DNA from: DASQPR01 sp963836785
GTDB taxonomy: Bacteria > Actinomycetota > Actinomycetes > Mycobacteriales > Micromonosporaceae
NCBI GenBank assembly: GCA_963836785.1
Contig: CAWIKW010000001.1
Location: 124,001-188,000, forward strand
Direction: 5' to 3'
Length of the DNA stretch: 64,000 nucleotides
In this document: one piece after another, positions 10,049 to 18,317 of the stretch
Layout of the letters: every line of letters starts with the position of its first letter
How positions within the stretch are numbered: the stretch's first letter is position 1
The notes under the pieces: generated by a model
The model's input: only the letters and a program-made list of their open reading frames with translations
Databases searched by the model: none
What the model was told of the DNA's origin: nothing
Program-made: the position numbers and the translations under genes

Positions 10049-10705
10049 TCACCGCACGCCGTTGGGGCGAAATTGGATGCTGATGCGTGGGCCGGCCGGC
10101 CGAGCGGTCTTCGGCACCGCGTGGTCCCAGGTGCGCTGGCAACTGCCACCCATCACGATCAGGTCGCCGTGGCCCAGCTCATACCGTCGGGTCTCCCCCG
10201 CGCCGAAGCGGGGCCGGAGCAGAAGTGCACGGGGCGCGCCGACCGACACGATCGCGACCATCGTGTCCTCCTGGCGCCCCCGGCCGATCCGGTCGCCATG
10301 CCACGCGACGCTGTCGCGACCATCGCGGTAGTAGCACAGACCCGCAGTGCAAAACGGCTCACCCAGCTCGGGCCGGTAGCGCCGGTCGAGCGCGGCCTTC
10401 GCCGCCACCAGCGCGGGGTGCGGCAGCTCGTCACCGTCGTCGTAAAAACACAACAACCGCGGTACGTCGACGACGCGCTCATACATCTGCCGGCGCTCGG
10501 CCTGCCACGGCACGACGTCGGCCAGGTGCTCGAACAGCGCATCCGCACCACGCATCCAGCCACGGAACACGTCGATCCACGCACCGTGGTCGAGAACCGT
10601 GCGATCTGGTCCGTCGCCGAACGGCTGCGGCGCGATGTCCGTCGCGGTGTCCGCATGGTCGGCGTCGACGAATTCGAGGAGAGATCCCTGGAAATCGGCG
10701 GCCAT
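10049..10705 (-). CDS. alkB: AlkB-type alpha-ketoglutarate-dependent DNA repair dioxygenase
   Basis: A 218-residue Fe(II)/2-oxoglutarate dioxygenase of the AlkB family, which reverses N-alkyl damage such as 1-methyladenine and 3-methylcytosine. The iron ligands are present as the WHGDRIG motif (His136, Asp138) and TWDHAVPK (His195), and the 2-oxoglutarate arginines as R-I-S-I-Q-F-R near the C-terminus (Arg207, Arg213). The CYYRDGRDSVAWHGD context is typical of actinobacterial AlkB. I chose the ATG at 10705; a GTG 18 nt upstream is also in frame. The gene is monocistronic and divergent from the GyrI-like gene. No Ada box or other adaptive-response gene is adjacent. Confidence 0.9.
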   Translation of the reverse strand: MAADFQGSLLEFVDADHADTATDIAPQPFGDGPDRTVLDHGAWIDVFRGWMRGADALFEHLADVVPWQAERRQMYERVVDVPRLLCFYDDGDELPHPALVAAKAALDRRYRPELGEPFCTAGLCYYRDGRDSVAWHGDRIGRGRQEDTMVAIVSVGAPRALLLRPRFGAGETRRYELGHGDLIVMGGSCQRTWDHAVPKTARPAGPRISIQFRPNGVR

Positions 10706-10837
10706 CACGCAAGCGTACACCACATTCGTACGCCCGTTCTAATAGGATCTGGCATTGAGTCCGCCCCAGGGGCGGACCGCAGCGTTGACCGCGGGTCGCC
10801 GCCCGCACCGGTCGGCGCAGGCGGAAGGATGGGGTAC

Positions 10838-11332
10838 GTGGAGATCAAGGTTCGAGAGGTGCCGGAGCAACTGGTCGTGACCGAGCAGCGGATGGTCGAC
10901 CAGGCGGCCCTAGTGGCCTGGCTACCCGGTGCCATGGCGCGCGTGCTGGAGGCGGCCGGCGATGCGGGCATCGGCACCGGCACGTTGCCGTTCCTTGATC
11001 GCCCGACCGGCTCGGACGAACCGGTGTTCATCGTGATCTACGAAGGGAATCCGAACGAGGGCGAGGTCCCGGTCGAGGTCTGCACCCCGGTCTCGGTCGA
11101 GCCGCCCGGTGTGGCGACCCGGACGATCCCGGCGCACCGCGAGGCCTATGCGCGGGTCACCAAGACGATCGTCGAATCGGGTGGTCTCGGCGCGGTCTAC
11201 GCCGACTCCGAAGCATGGGTGGCGGCGCATGGCTTCGACATCGCGGCCGGCCCACGCGAGACGTACTGGACCGACTTCTACAGCGCGGCGCCGGAGGACG
11301 ACGTATTCGACGTGGCCTGGCCGATCCGGTAG
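10838..11332 (+). CDS. Stand-alone GyrI-like effector-binding domain protein
   Basis: A 164-residue protein that is essentially one GyrI-like/SOUL-fold small-molecule binding domain, as found at the C-terminus of MerR and AraC regulators. The core strands (VFIVIYEGNPNEG, VEVCTPVSVEP) and the helix with HREAYARVTKTIVESGGLG are visible; there is no helix-turn-helix. The start is a GTG at 10838 with GGAAGG 9 nt upstream; an ATG at 10829 would overlap that site. It is followed, 53 nt later, by a MerR regulator with the same C-terminal domain, so the two look like a regulator and a free ligand-binding paralogue. The ligand is unknown. Confidence 0.8.
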   Translation: MEIKVREVPEQLVVTEQRMVDQAALVAWLPGAMARVLEAAGDAGIGTGTLPFLDRPTGSDEPVFIVIYEGNPNEGEVPVEVCTPVSVEPPGVATRTIPAHREAYARVTKTIVESGGLGAVYADSEAWVAAHGFDIAAGPRETYWTDFYSAAPEDDVFDVAWPIR

Positions 11333-11385
11333 CTACCCGCGCGGGCGGGGCTCTGGTTTCCGCCGCGATGCGGTAGACAGGGTCG

Positions 11386-12261
11386 GTGACCGCTCGCCGT
11401 GACGATCCGCTGCGAGATCGGCCGCCGGACTCATCGCCGATGTTCGAGGTCCCCGAAGAGCCGATGAGCAGCGGCGAATTCGCCCGCCGTACCCGCCTGT
11501 CGATGAAGGCGCTGCGTCTCTACGACCGGCTCGGCCTGTTGCGGCCGGCCGTGGTCGACGCGCAGACCGGATACCGCACCTATCACGCCAGCCAGCTCTT
11601 CACGGCGCGGCTGATCGTGACACTGCGGCGGCTGGACATGCCGCTGCCCGACGTCGCTCGCGTGCTGGAGGCAACCGGCGCGGACGCGGCCGACCTGGTC
11701 GAGGCCTACTGGGCGAGCGTCGAACGTCGGGTCGACGTGCAGCGGGACATCGTCGCGAACCTTCGGTCGAGCCTCGCGGAAGCGCAGCGATTCCAGAAAC
11801 TCGACATCGCCGAACGGCGCACCCCCAGCACGATCGTGCTGACCGAGCAACGCCACGTCTACCTCGACGACCTGCCGTGGGTCCGGGTGGCGGCGGCTCG
11901 ACTCCTGCGGGTGGCCGAACGCCACGGCGGCGCGGCCGGCGCCCACATGGCGATATTCCACGGTGAGGTCAGTGCCGACAGCGACGGCCCGGTCGAGGTG
12001 TGTGTGCCGATCCAGGCGCCGCCCGTCGTCGGCGATGTCGCGTGGCGTGTAGAGCCGGAGCGGCGCGAGGCGTACGTGGCGATCACGAAGGCGCAGTTCG
12101 AGATGCCGGTGATCCGGTCGGTGTACGACGCGATCGACCAGTGGATCGCGGTCCGCGGTCTGCGACGGTGTGGTTCACCTCGGGAGATCTACCATCGCGG
12201 CATCGATGCCCGGCACGCGGCGCTCGACGATGTGGTAGCCGACGTGGCTATCCCCTTCTGA
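11386..12261 (+). CDS. MerR family regulator with GyrI-like ligand domain
   Basis: A 291-residue (from GTG 11386) MerR-type regulator. The DNA-binding domain starts around residue 27 with MSSGEFARRTRLSMKALRLY and continues DRLGLLRPAVVDAQTGYRTY, the standard wHTH plus wing. A dimerisation helix follows, then a GyrI-like effector domain from about residue 145 (EVCVPIQAPPVVGD, ERREAYVAITKAQFE). The N-terminal 20-odd residues before the HTH are unusual; starts at 11440 or 11464 would remove them. The protein resembles multidrug-sensing BmrR-type regulators. The paralogous free domain immediately upstream suggests a shared ligand or co-regulation. Confidence 0.85.
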   Translation: MTARRDDPLRDRPPDSSPMFEVPEEPMSSGEFARRTRLSMKALRLYDRLGLLRPAVVDAQTGYRTYHASQLFTARLIVTLRRLDMPLPDVARVLEATGADAADLVEAYWASVERRVDVQRDIVANLRSSLAEAQRFQKLDIAERRTPSTIVLTEQRHVYLDDLPWVRVAAARLLRVAERHGGAAGAHMAIFHGEVSADSDGPVEVCVPIQAPPVVGDVAWRVEPERREAYVAITKAQFEMPVIRSVYDAIDQWIAVRGLRRCGSPREIYHRGIDARHAALDDVVADVAIPF

Positions 12262-12295
12262 GCCGCGATGTGCCGCGCCCCGCGGCGCCGGCGTG

Positions 12296-12369
12296 AGCTT
12301 TCGTCCGCCAGCCTCTTAGTCCGCCAGGCTTAGTCCTGCAGCCTGAGTCCGGCAGCCTTAGTCGAGCAG
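12296..12369 (-). repeat. Degenerate 14-16 bp tandem repeat over the SDR stop codon
   Basis: On the minus strand about five units of the form CTG-NNG-GAC-TAA-GG follow one another. The first unit is the end of the SDR gene itself (Leu-Leu-Asp-stop) and the others are diverged copies beyond the stop codon. The unit length is not a multiple of three. Confidence 0.7.
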
Positions 12370-13107
12370 CGAACCGCACGAGATGTTGATGTCGGTCCCG
12401 GTCAGCGTGCGGGCCGCGTCGGATGCCGCGAAGGCCGCCACGTTGCCGACGTCGGCGAGCGTGGCTGCCCGCCCGAGCAGGGTCGCCGCTTCGATGCTCT
12501 GGATGATCTCATTGAGTCCCGGAAAATCCGCCGGGAGCGTCTCGGGGATCCCGCCGGTCTTCAGCGTGACGACTCGGATGCCGTACCCGCCGAGTTCGAC
12601 CGACCATTGCCGGCGCAGGCTCTCGACCGCGTCGAGCGCAACCTTGAAGCCACCGAGGCCGGCGATCGTCTGTGTGCCGCCACCGCCGAAGGCCAGGATC
12701 ACGCCGTCTCGTTGCGCGATCATGTGACGCGCCGCGGCTTTCGTCGTCACGAACTGGGTCCGGGTCGCAATGTCGATCGGTTGCATGAAGTCGGATACCG
12801 ACAGCTCCATCAACGGCCGCTGGACATCACCGACCCCGATCACGTTGACCGACACGTCAAGGCGGCCGGCGTCCGACACCACGCGGTCGACGAATGCGTC
12901 GACCGCCGTCGTGTCGAGGGCGTCCACCGTGGCCGCATCGGCCCGGCCGCCGTCGGATCTGATGCTGTCGGCGAGCGCGTCGAGTGCCGTACGGTTGCGC
13001 CCGGCCACGAAGACCCACGCGCCCTCGCGGGCGAACGCGCGGGCGATCGCTCCGCCGATCGATCCGCCCGCGCCGTAAATCGCCGCTACTTTGCCCTCGA
13101 GCATCAT
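12358..13107 (-). CDS. Short-chain dehydrogenase/reductase
   Basis: A 249-residue classical-like SDR. The Rossmann cofactor motif is IYGAGGSIGGAIARAF, with AGRN after the second strand, which favours NADP(H). A further VNVIGVGDVQRP segment follows. The usual YxxxK catalytic pair is absent: the helix at about residue 160 reads GGFKVALDAVESLRRQ, so the Tyr is replaced and activity may differ from a standard dehydrogenase. Start chosen at the ATG-ATG pair at 13107 with GGAGAGG 9 nt upstream; a longer in-frame reading to 13176 lacks support. Single gene, with tandem repeats right after its stop. The missing Tyr resembles atypical SDRs of unknown function in actinobacteria. Confidence 0.82.
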   Translation of the reverse strand: MMLEGKVAAIYGAGGSIGGAIARAFAREGAWVFVAGRNRTALDALADSIRSDGGRADAATVDALDTTAVDAFVDRVVSDAGRLDVSVNVIGVGDVQRPLMELSVSDFMQPIDIATRTQFVTTKAAARHMIAQRDGVILAFGGGGTQTIAGLGGFKVALDAVESLRRQWSVELGGYGIRVVTLKTGGIPETLPADFPGLNEIIQSIEAATLLGRAATLADVGNVAAFAASDAARTLTGTDINISCGSLLD

Positions 13108-13308
13108 TCGTGGTCGCCTCTCCGTGCCGGCGGCGGCCCGATCACGCCCGCGCGCGGTCAGCAGGTCAAGGTTCACACCGTACCCGCGGAATCCGACACG
13201 CGCCGACCTGACGTCAAACGCCCACCGTGACCATCGCGGACCGCGGTTGACGCACGACCCGGCCGCCGACGGGACGAGCCCAACGGCGGCCGGTCCGGCG
13301 GAGTCACG

Positions 13309-13800
13309 TCACGAATGGCAGATCTGACCGCTCACTTGACTGACGAACTGACCGTTGGCGGCATTGCCGTTGACGAACAGGTGTCCACTCGCATCAGTGA
13401 ACCGGCCGGTGCCGCTGATGATGTCCTCGACCGATGCGGTCGTGCCGCTATCGGCGGTCGGGGCGGCGTTGCTGACGCCGGTCTCCCGGACTGTCATCGT
13501 GCCGGAACGCGTCGTATAGACGAGGATGCCGGTCGCCATGATGTACGTCGGCGCGTTCGCCGGTCCGCGCAGACCGCCATCCATCGTGTAGTACGTGGTG
13601 CCGTTGAGTCCCGCGTTGCCGCGAACCGTACCGGCCGCGCAGAAGTCGTTGGGACTGTTGCAATTCGTTGTGGTTCCGGCGTCGATGATCACCGCTCGAA
13701 CGGGTTCGCATGGCGACGACGCCGAGGCGACCTGGCTGCCGCCCATGATGGCGGTCACCGCCATGACCGCGACGCCGCCGAACTTCAGTGTCCGTCTCAT
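13309..13800 (-). CDS. Small secreted protein, AOC/dirigent-like barrel possible
   Basis: A 163-residue exported protein. Residues 1-27 form a signal peptide (RR-T-L-K n-region, hydrophobic core, ASA cleavage). The mature part is Gly/Thr/Ser-rich and beta-strand prone, with four cysteines likely paired outside the cell. The pattern GTGRFTDASGHLFVNG and the C-terminal VSGQIC resemble the small beta-barrel of allene-oxide-cyclase/dirigent-like secreted actinobacterial proteins, but this is a weak fold guess. It is divergent from the MocR gene, with a 154-nt shared promoter gap, and might be under that regulator's control. Function unknown. Confidence 0.7.
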   Translation of the reverse strand: MRRTLKFGGVAVMAVTAIMGGSQVASASSPCEPVRAVIIDAGTTTNCNSPNDFCAAGTVRGNAGLNGTTYYTMDGGLRGPANAPTYIMATGILVYTTRSGTMTVRETGVSNAAPTADSGTTASVEDIISGTGRFTDASGHLFVNGNAANGQFVSQVSGQICHS

Positions 13801-13954
13801 CTCACACTCCCGATGTGCACCACGGGCGGGCTCTCGTCTCCGCCCGTCGCCGCCGCTCGGCGACTGTCAGCGCCGACGCTAGGGACCACAGTGGATCCAC
13901 TGAAGTGCCAAAATGAGCTAACTGTGCCGGGCCAATGTTGTCGAAAGGTCACGC

Positions 13955-15473
13955 GTGGACCTGCACGTATCCCTCGATGGCCGCGGGGACCTCGCCGGAC
14001 AGATCTACGGGCAGATCCGCGAGGCGATCCTCGATGGCCGGCTGCGGCTGGGCCAACCGCTCCCGCCGACGCGGGAACTCGCGATCCGGCTCGCGGTCTC
14101 GCGCAACACGGTGTCCGCGGCGTACGACCGGCTGACCGGCGAAGGCTTTGTCGCGGGCCGGGTCGGCGCGGGAACGTACGTGACCGGCACGGCTCATCCC
14201 ATGGCCCGCGTCAGCGGCGCTGTCGGTCCGGGCGGCGCAGTTGGCTCAGGCGACCGGGTCGGTCCGGGCGGGGTCGGCGCGCCGGGCGGCGCTGTCGGTC
14301 CGGGCGGGGTCGGCGCGCCGGGGCCGCTGCGGCCCCGCGCGATCTGGGATGACATCCCCGAGCCGCCGGATCTCACCACCCGTTGGCGGTACGACTTCCG
14401 GACCGGAATGCCGGACGCCGGACTGTTTCCGTATCAGACCTGGCGCGCGCTCGTGACCCGGGAGCTTCGCGTGACCGCGGTCGGCACCGGTGCCTACGCC
14501 GATCCGGCCGGCGAGATCGGCCTCCGTACGGCGATCGCCCGGCACGTCGGCATCTCCCGTGCCGTACGGGCCGACCCGGACGATGTCGTCGTGACCAACG
14601 GCATGCAGCAGGCTCTCGATCTGCTGGCCCGGGTGCTCCTGGCACCGGGGCGCGTCGTCGCCGTCGAAGATCCGGGCTACCTGCCGCCGGTCCATCTCCT
14701 CCGGTCACACGGTGCCCAGGTCGTCGGGGTGCCGGTGGACGCGGAAGGAATCGATGTCGCCGCCATTCCGGCGACCGCTGACATGGTCTACGTGACGCCG
14801 TCCCACCAATATCCGCTCGGCATGCCGATGTCACTCGCCCGGCGGATGGCATTGCTCGCGTGGGCCGAGCGGAGCGGCGGCGTGATTGTCGAGGACGACT
14901 ACGACAGCGAATTCCGGTTCGCCGGCCGCCCGGCCGAGCCGTTGCAGAGCCTCGATCGCGGCGGCCGGGTCTGCTATGTCGGGTCGTTTTCGAAGGTGAT
15001 GCTCCCGACCCTCCGCCTTGGTTTCGTGATTGCTCCGCCCGCGCTGCGTGGCGCGCTGCGGAAGGCGAAGGCCGCGAGCGACTGGCACACCAACGTGCCC
15101 GACCAGGCCGCGCTGGCCCGGTTCATCGCGAGCGGGGCGCTGGCCGACCCACGTTCGCCGGATGCGGCACACGTACGGCCAGCGTCATGAAACGCTCATG
15201 CACGTGCTGCGGACCGACCTCGCGCGGTGGTTCGCACCGGTTCCGTCGGCGACCGGACTCCACGTGGCCGCCCTCAGCGAACACCTGACCGTGGCCGAAC
15301 TCGTCGAGATCACCCAGGAACTCCGTCGCCGGGAGGCTGCGATCCTGCCGCTGTCGACCTTCGCCGTGACGTCGCCGCCGCGCGCCGGAATCCTTCTCGG
15401 GTACGGCATGATCCCGGCGGCCGACATCCCGGCCGGTCTCGGTCTGCTCCGTTCCCTGTTAGCGGCGGCGTGA
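13955..15473 (+). pseudogene. MocR/PdxR-type GntR-aminotransferase regulator, frameshifted
   Basis: A PLP-binding transcriptional regulator: an N-terminal GntR winged helix (residues 1-70, REAILDGRLRLGQPLPPTRE, then RLAVSRNTVSAAYDRLTGEG) joined by a Gly/Pro linker to a fold-type I aminotransferase domain (TNGMQQALDLLARVLL, VEDPGYLPP, VTPSHQYPLGMPMS, IVEDDYDSEFR, and GSFSKVMLPTLRLGF with the PLP lysine). At 15148-15150 a CCC run breaks the frame; with one C removed the protein continues as H-V-R-R-M-R to a normal end at 15473. Members regulate vitamin B6 or GABA genes, but no such gene is adjacent, so the target is unknown. Start is the GTG at 13955 with GAAAGG upstream. Confidence 0.85.
14222..14329 (+). 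repeat. 36-bp tandem repeat in the MocR linker
   Basis: About three copies with a 36-bp period; GTCGGTCCGGGCGG recurs at 14222, 14258 and 14294. It encodes a Val-Gly-Pro-Gly-Gly rich flexible linker between the DNA-binding and aminotransferase domains. The period is a multiple of three, so copy changes keep the frame. Confidence 0.85.
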
Positions 15474-15482
15474 CTGGCGCCG

Positions 15483-16712
15483 CTACAGCACCGACCGGTA
15501 GATCTCGACGGTACGTTCGGCGATCGCGGCCCACGAGAACTGCCCAATGGCGCGCTCTCGACCGGCCCGACCCATCGCCCTCGCGCGGTCCGGCTCGTCC
15601 AGCAGCGCCCGCATGGCGCGCGCGAAATCGGCCACGAACCGGTCCGGATCGACCGGCTCGCCGTCCGGGTGCTGCGTGATCGGCACCAGCAGGCCGGTCT
15701 CGCCGTGCGCCACGACCTCGGGAATGCCGCCGGTCGCCGTCGCGACGACCGGCGCCTCGCACGCCATGGCTTCCAGATTCACGATGCCCATCGGTTCGTA
15801 GATCGACGGACAGGCGAACACCGACGCGTGCGTCAGGATCTGGATGACCTCGGGCTTCGGCAGCATCTGTGGTATCCAGACGATCCCGTCGCGGCTGGCT
15901 CGCAGCTCCGCGACCAGGCCCTCGACCTCGGCCGCGATCTCCGGCGTGTCGGGCGCGCCGGCCAGCAGCACGAGCTGCGTGTCGGCCGGCAAGGTCCGGA
16001 CCGCTCGCAGCAGGTGCGCCACGCCCTTCTGGCGGGTGATCCGCCCGACGTACACGATGCTCGGCCGGTCCGGGTCGATGCCGTGCTGGGCGAGGACGTC
16101 GGTGCCGTGATCCGGCGCGTACTGCTCCGTGTCAATGCCGTTGTGCACCACGACGACGCGTTCCGGATCGACCGCCGGATAGGCCGCGCGAAGGTCGCGC
16201 GCCATGCCGGCTGACACCGCGATGATGGCGTCGGCCGCTTCGATGGCCGTGCGCTCGCACCACGACGACAGCGCATACCCGCCACCGAGCTGCTCCGCCT
16301 TCCACGGCCGCAACGGTTCCAGACTATGGGTGGTGACGACGTGCGGCACTCCGTACAGGAGTTTGGCCAGGTGGCCGGCGAGGTTCGCGTACCAGGTGTG
16401 GCTGTGCACGAGGTCGGCGCCGGCGCATCCGGCGGCCATCGACACGTCCACCCCGACGGTGCGCAAGGCGGCGTTCGCGCCGGCTAGGTCCGCGGGCTCG
16501 GCGTACCCGGTCGCCGGCGGTTCGCCGTCCGCCACGGTCCGCGGTCCGCCGAAACACCTCACGTGTACGTCCACCAGCGGCGCGAGGTATTTCGCGAGGT
16601 ATTCGGCGTGGACACCGGCCCCGCCGTAGACGTCCGGCGGGTACTCCCGGGTCAGCACATCGACGCGCAGCGAACGTCCGTCGATGTCGTCGGCTACCGC
16701 GTCAGCTACCAC
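15483..16712 (-). CDS. glgM: GT4 glycogen synthase / maltose-1-phosphate synthase (GlgM type)
   Basis: A 409-residue retaining GT-B glycosyltransferase of family GT4. The N-domain contains LTREYPPDVYGGAGVHAEYL, typical of the actinobacterial enzyme first called GlgA and later shown in mycobacteria to make maltose-1-phosphate from ADP-glucose. The C-domain holds VYVGRITRQKG and the E-x7-E active-site region (YEPMGIVNLEAMACEAP). It is divergent from glgC with a 72-nt gap, the same arrangement as in mycobacteria, so ADP-glucose supply and use are paired. Start is a GTG at 16712; the first dozen residues before the beta-strand are extra and the true start could be slightly later. The plain glycogen-synthase reading cannot be excluded. 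Confidence 0.88.
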   Translation of the reverse strand: MVADAVADDIDGRSLRVDVLTREYPPDVYGGAGVHAEYLAKYLAPLVDVHVRCFGGPRTVADGEPPATGYAEPADLAGANAALRTVGVDVSMAAGCAGADLVHSHTWYANLAGHLAKLLYGVPHVVTTHSLEPLRPWKAEQLGGGYALSSWCERTAIEAADAIIAVSAGMARDLRAAYPAVDPERVVVVHNGIDTEQYAPDHGTDVLAQHGIDPDRPSIVYVGRITRQKGVAHLLRAVRTLPADTQLVLLAGAPDTPEIAAEVEGLVAELRASRDGIVWIPQMLPKPEVIQILTHASVFACPSIYEPMGIVNLEAMACEAPVVATATGGIPEVVAHGETGLLVPITQHPDGEPVDPDRFVADFARAMRALLDEPDRARAMGRAGRERAIGQFSWAAIAERTVEIYRSVL

Positions 16713-16784
16713 GCCGAAACATTATCGTCTCCGGCACGGTCAACTGCTGGTTTAGCGCCGCCCGATGTGGATACCGTGTAGATC

Positions 16785-18017
16785 ATGGCGGCGAAGGTCC
16801 TCGCAATGGTGCTAGCCGGCGGTGAAGGCAAGCGACTCATGCCGCTGACCGCCGATCGGGCCAAGCCGGCGGTGCCGTTCGGCGGCATCTACCGGATGGT
16901 CGATTTCGTGCTGTCCAACCTGGCCAACGGCGGCTATCTGAAGATGGTCGTCCTGACGCAGTACAAGTCGCACTCGCTGGATCGGCACGTGTCGATGACA
17001 TGGCGCATGTCCACGCTGCTCGGCAATTACGTGACTCCGGTGCCGGCGCAGCAGCGACTCGGCCCGAGGTGGTTCGCCGGGTCCGCCGACGCCATCTTCC
17101 AGAGCTACAACCTCATCGACGACGCCAGCCCGGACTACATCATCGTGTTCGGCGCGGATCACATCTACCGGATGGACCCGTCGCAGATGGTCGCGGAGCA
17201 CATCGCGTCGGGCGCGGCGGTCACGGTGGCCGGGATCCGCCAGCCGCTCGGGATGGCCGACCAGTTCGGCGTCATCGACGTGGGCCCGGACGGCAAGACG
17301 ATCAAGGCATTCCGCGAGAAGCCGACCGACGCGGTCGGCCTGCCGGACAGCCCGGACGAGATCTACGCGTCGATGGGCAACTACGTGTTCACCGCGCAGG
17401 CGCTGCATGAGGCGCTCGAACGCGACGCCGTCGACCTGAACAGCAAGCACGATATGGGCGGCAACATCATCCCGATGCTGGTCAACCGCGGCGACGCGCG
17501 GGTCTACGACTTCCGCGACAACATCGTGCCGGGCAGCACCGAACGCGACCGCGGCTACTGGCGCGACATCGGGACGCTGGACTCCTTCTATACCGCGCAC
17601 ATGGACCTGGTCGCGATCCACCCGATCTTCAACCTCTACAACCGCGAGTGGCCGATCTTCACCGGCTATCCGTCCTGGCCGCCGGCCAAGTTCGTACACG
17701 CATGGGGCGAGCGGGTCGGCCGGGCGGTGAGTTCGATGATCTCGCCCGGCGTGGTGGTCTCCGGCGCGCTCGTGGAGAACTCGGTGATCTCGCCGAACGT
17801 CACCGTGCACTCGTGGGCCCACGTCACCGGTTCGGTGATCATGGAAGGCTGCGACATCGGCCGGCACGCGGTCATCCGCAACGCGATCCTGGACAAGAAC
17901 GTGATGGTGCCGGAGGGGGCGGAGATCGGTGTCGACCTCGAACGTGACCGCAAGCGGTTCACGGTCTCGGACGGCGGCATCGTGGTGATCGGCAAGGGCC
18001 AGCGGGTCGACGTCTGA
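16785..18017 (+). CDS. glgC: Glucose-1-phosphate adenylyltransferase
   Basis: A 410-residue ADP-glucose pyrophosphorylase, forming ADP-glucose from glucose-1-phosphate and ATP, the committed step for glycogen or maltosyl transfer. The nucleotide-binding signature LAGGEGKRLMPLTADRAKPA is at residues 9-28, followed by the FGADHIYRMD and FREKP motifs of the sugar-phosphate site. The C-terminal third is a left-handed beta-helix (hexapeptide-like SVISPNVTVHSWAHVTGSV) that mediates tetramer formation and allostery. Start is the ATG at 16785; no strong ribosome site is visible. It is divergent from glgM, and pgi follows 2.2 kb downstream, although not in the same transcript. Confidence 0.96.
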   Translation: MAAKVLAMVLAGGEGKRLMPLTADRAKPAVPFGGIYRMVDFVLSNLANGGYLKMVVLTQYKSHSLDRHVSMTWRMSTLLGNYVTPVPAQQRLGPRWFAGSADAIFQSYNLIDDASPDYIIVFGADHIYRMDPSQMVAEHIASGAAVTVAGIRQPLGMADQFGVIDVGPDGKTIKAFREKPTDAVGLPDSPDEIYASMGNYVFTAQALHEALERDAVDLNSKHDMGGNIIPMLVNRGDARVYDFRDNIVPGSTERDRGYWRDIGTLDSFYTAHMDLVAIHPIFNLYNREWPIFTGYPSWPPAKFVHAWGERVGRAVSSMISPGVVVSGALVENSVISPNVTVHSWAHVTGSVIMEGCDIGRHAVIRNAILDKNVMVPEGAEIGVDLERDRKRFTVSDGGIVVIGKGQRVDV

Positions 18018-18044
18018 GCAGTCTGATTCCGCCGCCGCCACGTG

Positions 18045-18068
18045 CGCAGCGTTTGAGGGCGCGCTGCG
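18045..18068 (+). terminator. Weak hairpin after glgC; 300-nt gap otherwise empty
   Basis: CGCAGCG and CGCTGCG form a 7-bp stem with a 10-nt loop, 28 nt after the glgC stop. The rest of 18018-18317 shows no credible gene; its last 130 nt are relatively AT-rich and could hold the promoter of the HNH gene. Confidence 0.35.
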
Positions 18069-18317
18069 AACCGCTTGACCGGCACCCGCGTTGAGTGCGT
18101 TCACGGGCGCGCCCGCCCGCCTGATCAACCCGGTGCCGGCAGCAGCCCCGCGATCCGCGACCGGCCCGCGCCAATGACTCGGCGAATGAACGTGAATCTT
18201 CGATTCATCCGTCATGCTCATCGATGCAATGTGAGCCTGACCTGCGGCTTCTATATCTGACCGGAATCGAGAAATGGCCCCCTCCCCACGGCCGTCCCTG
18301 CTGGCTAACGTCGAGCC

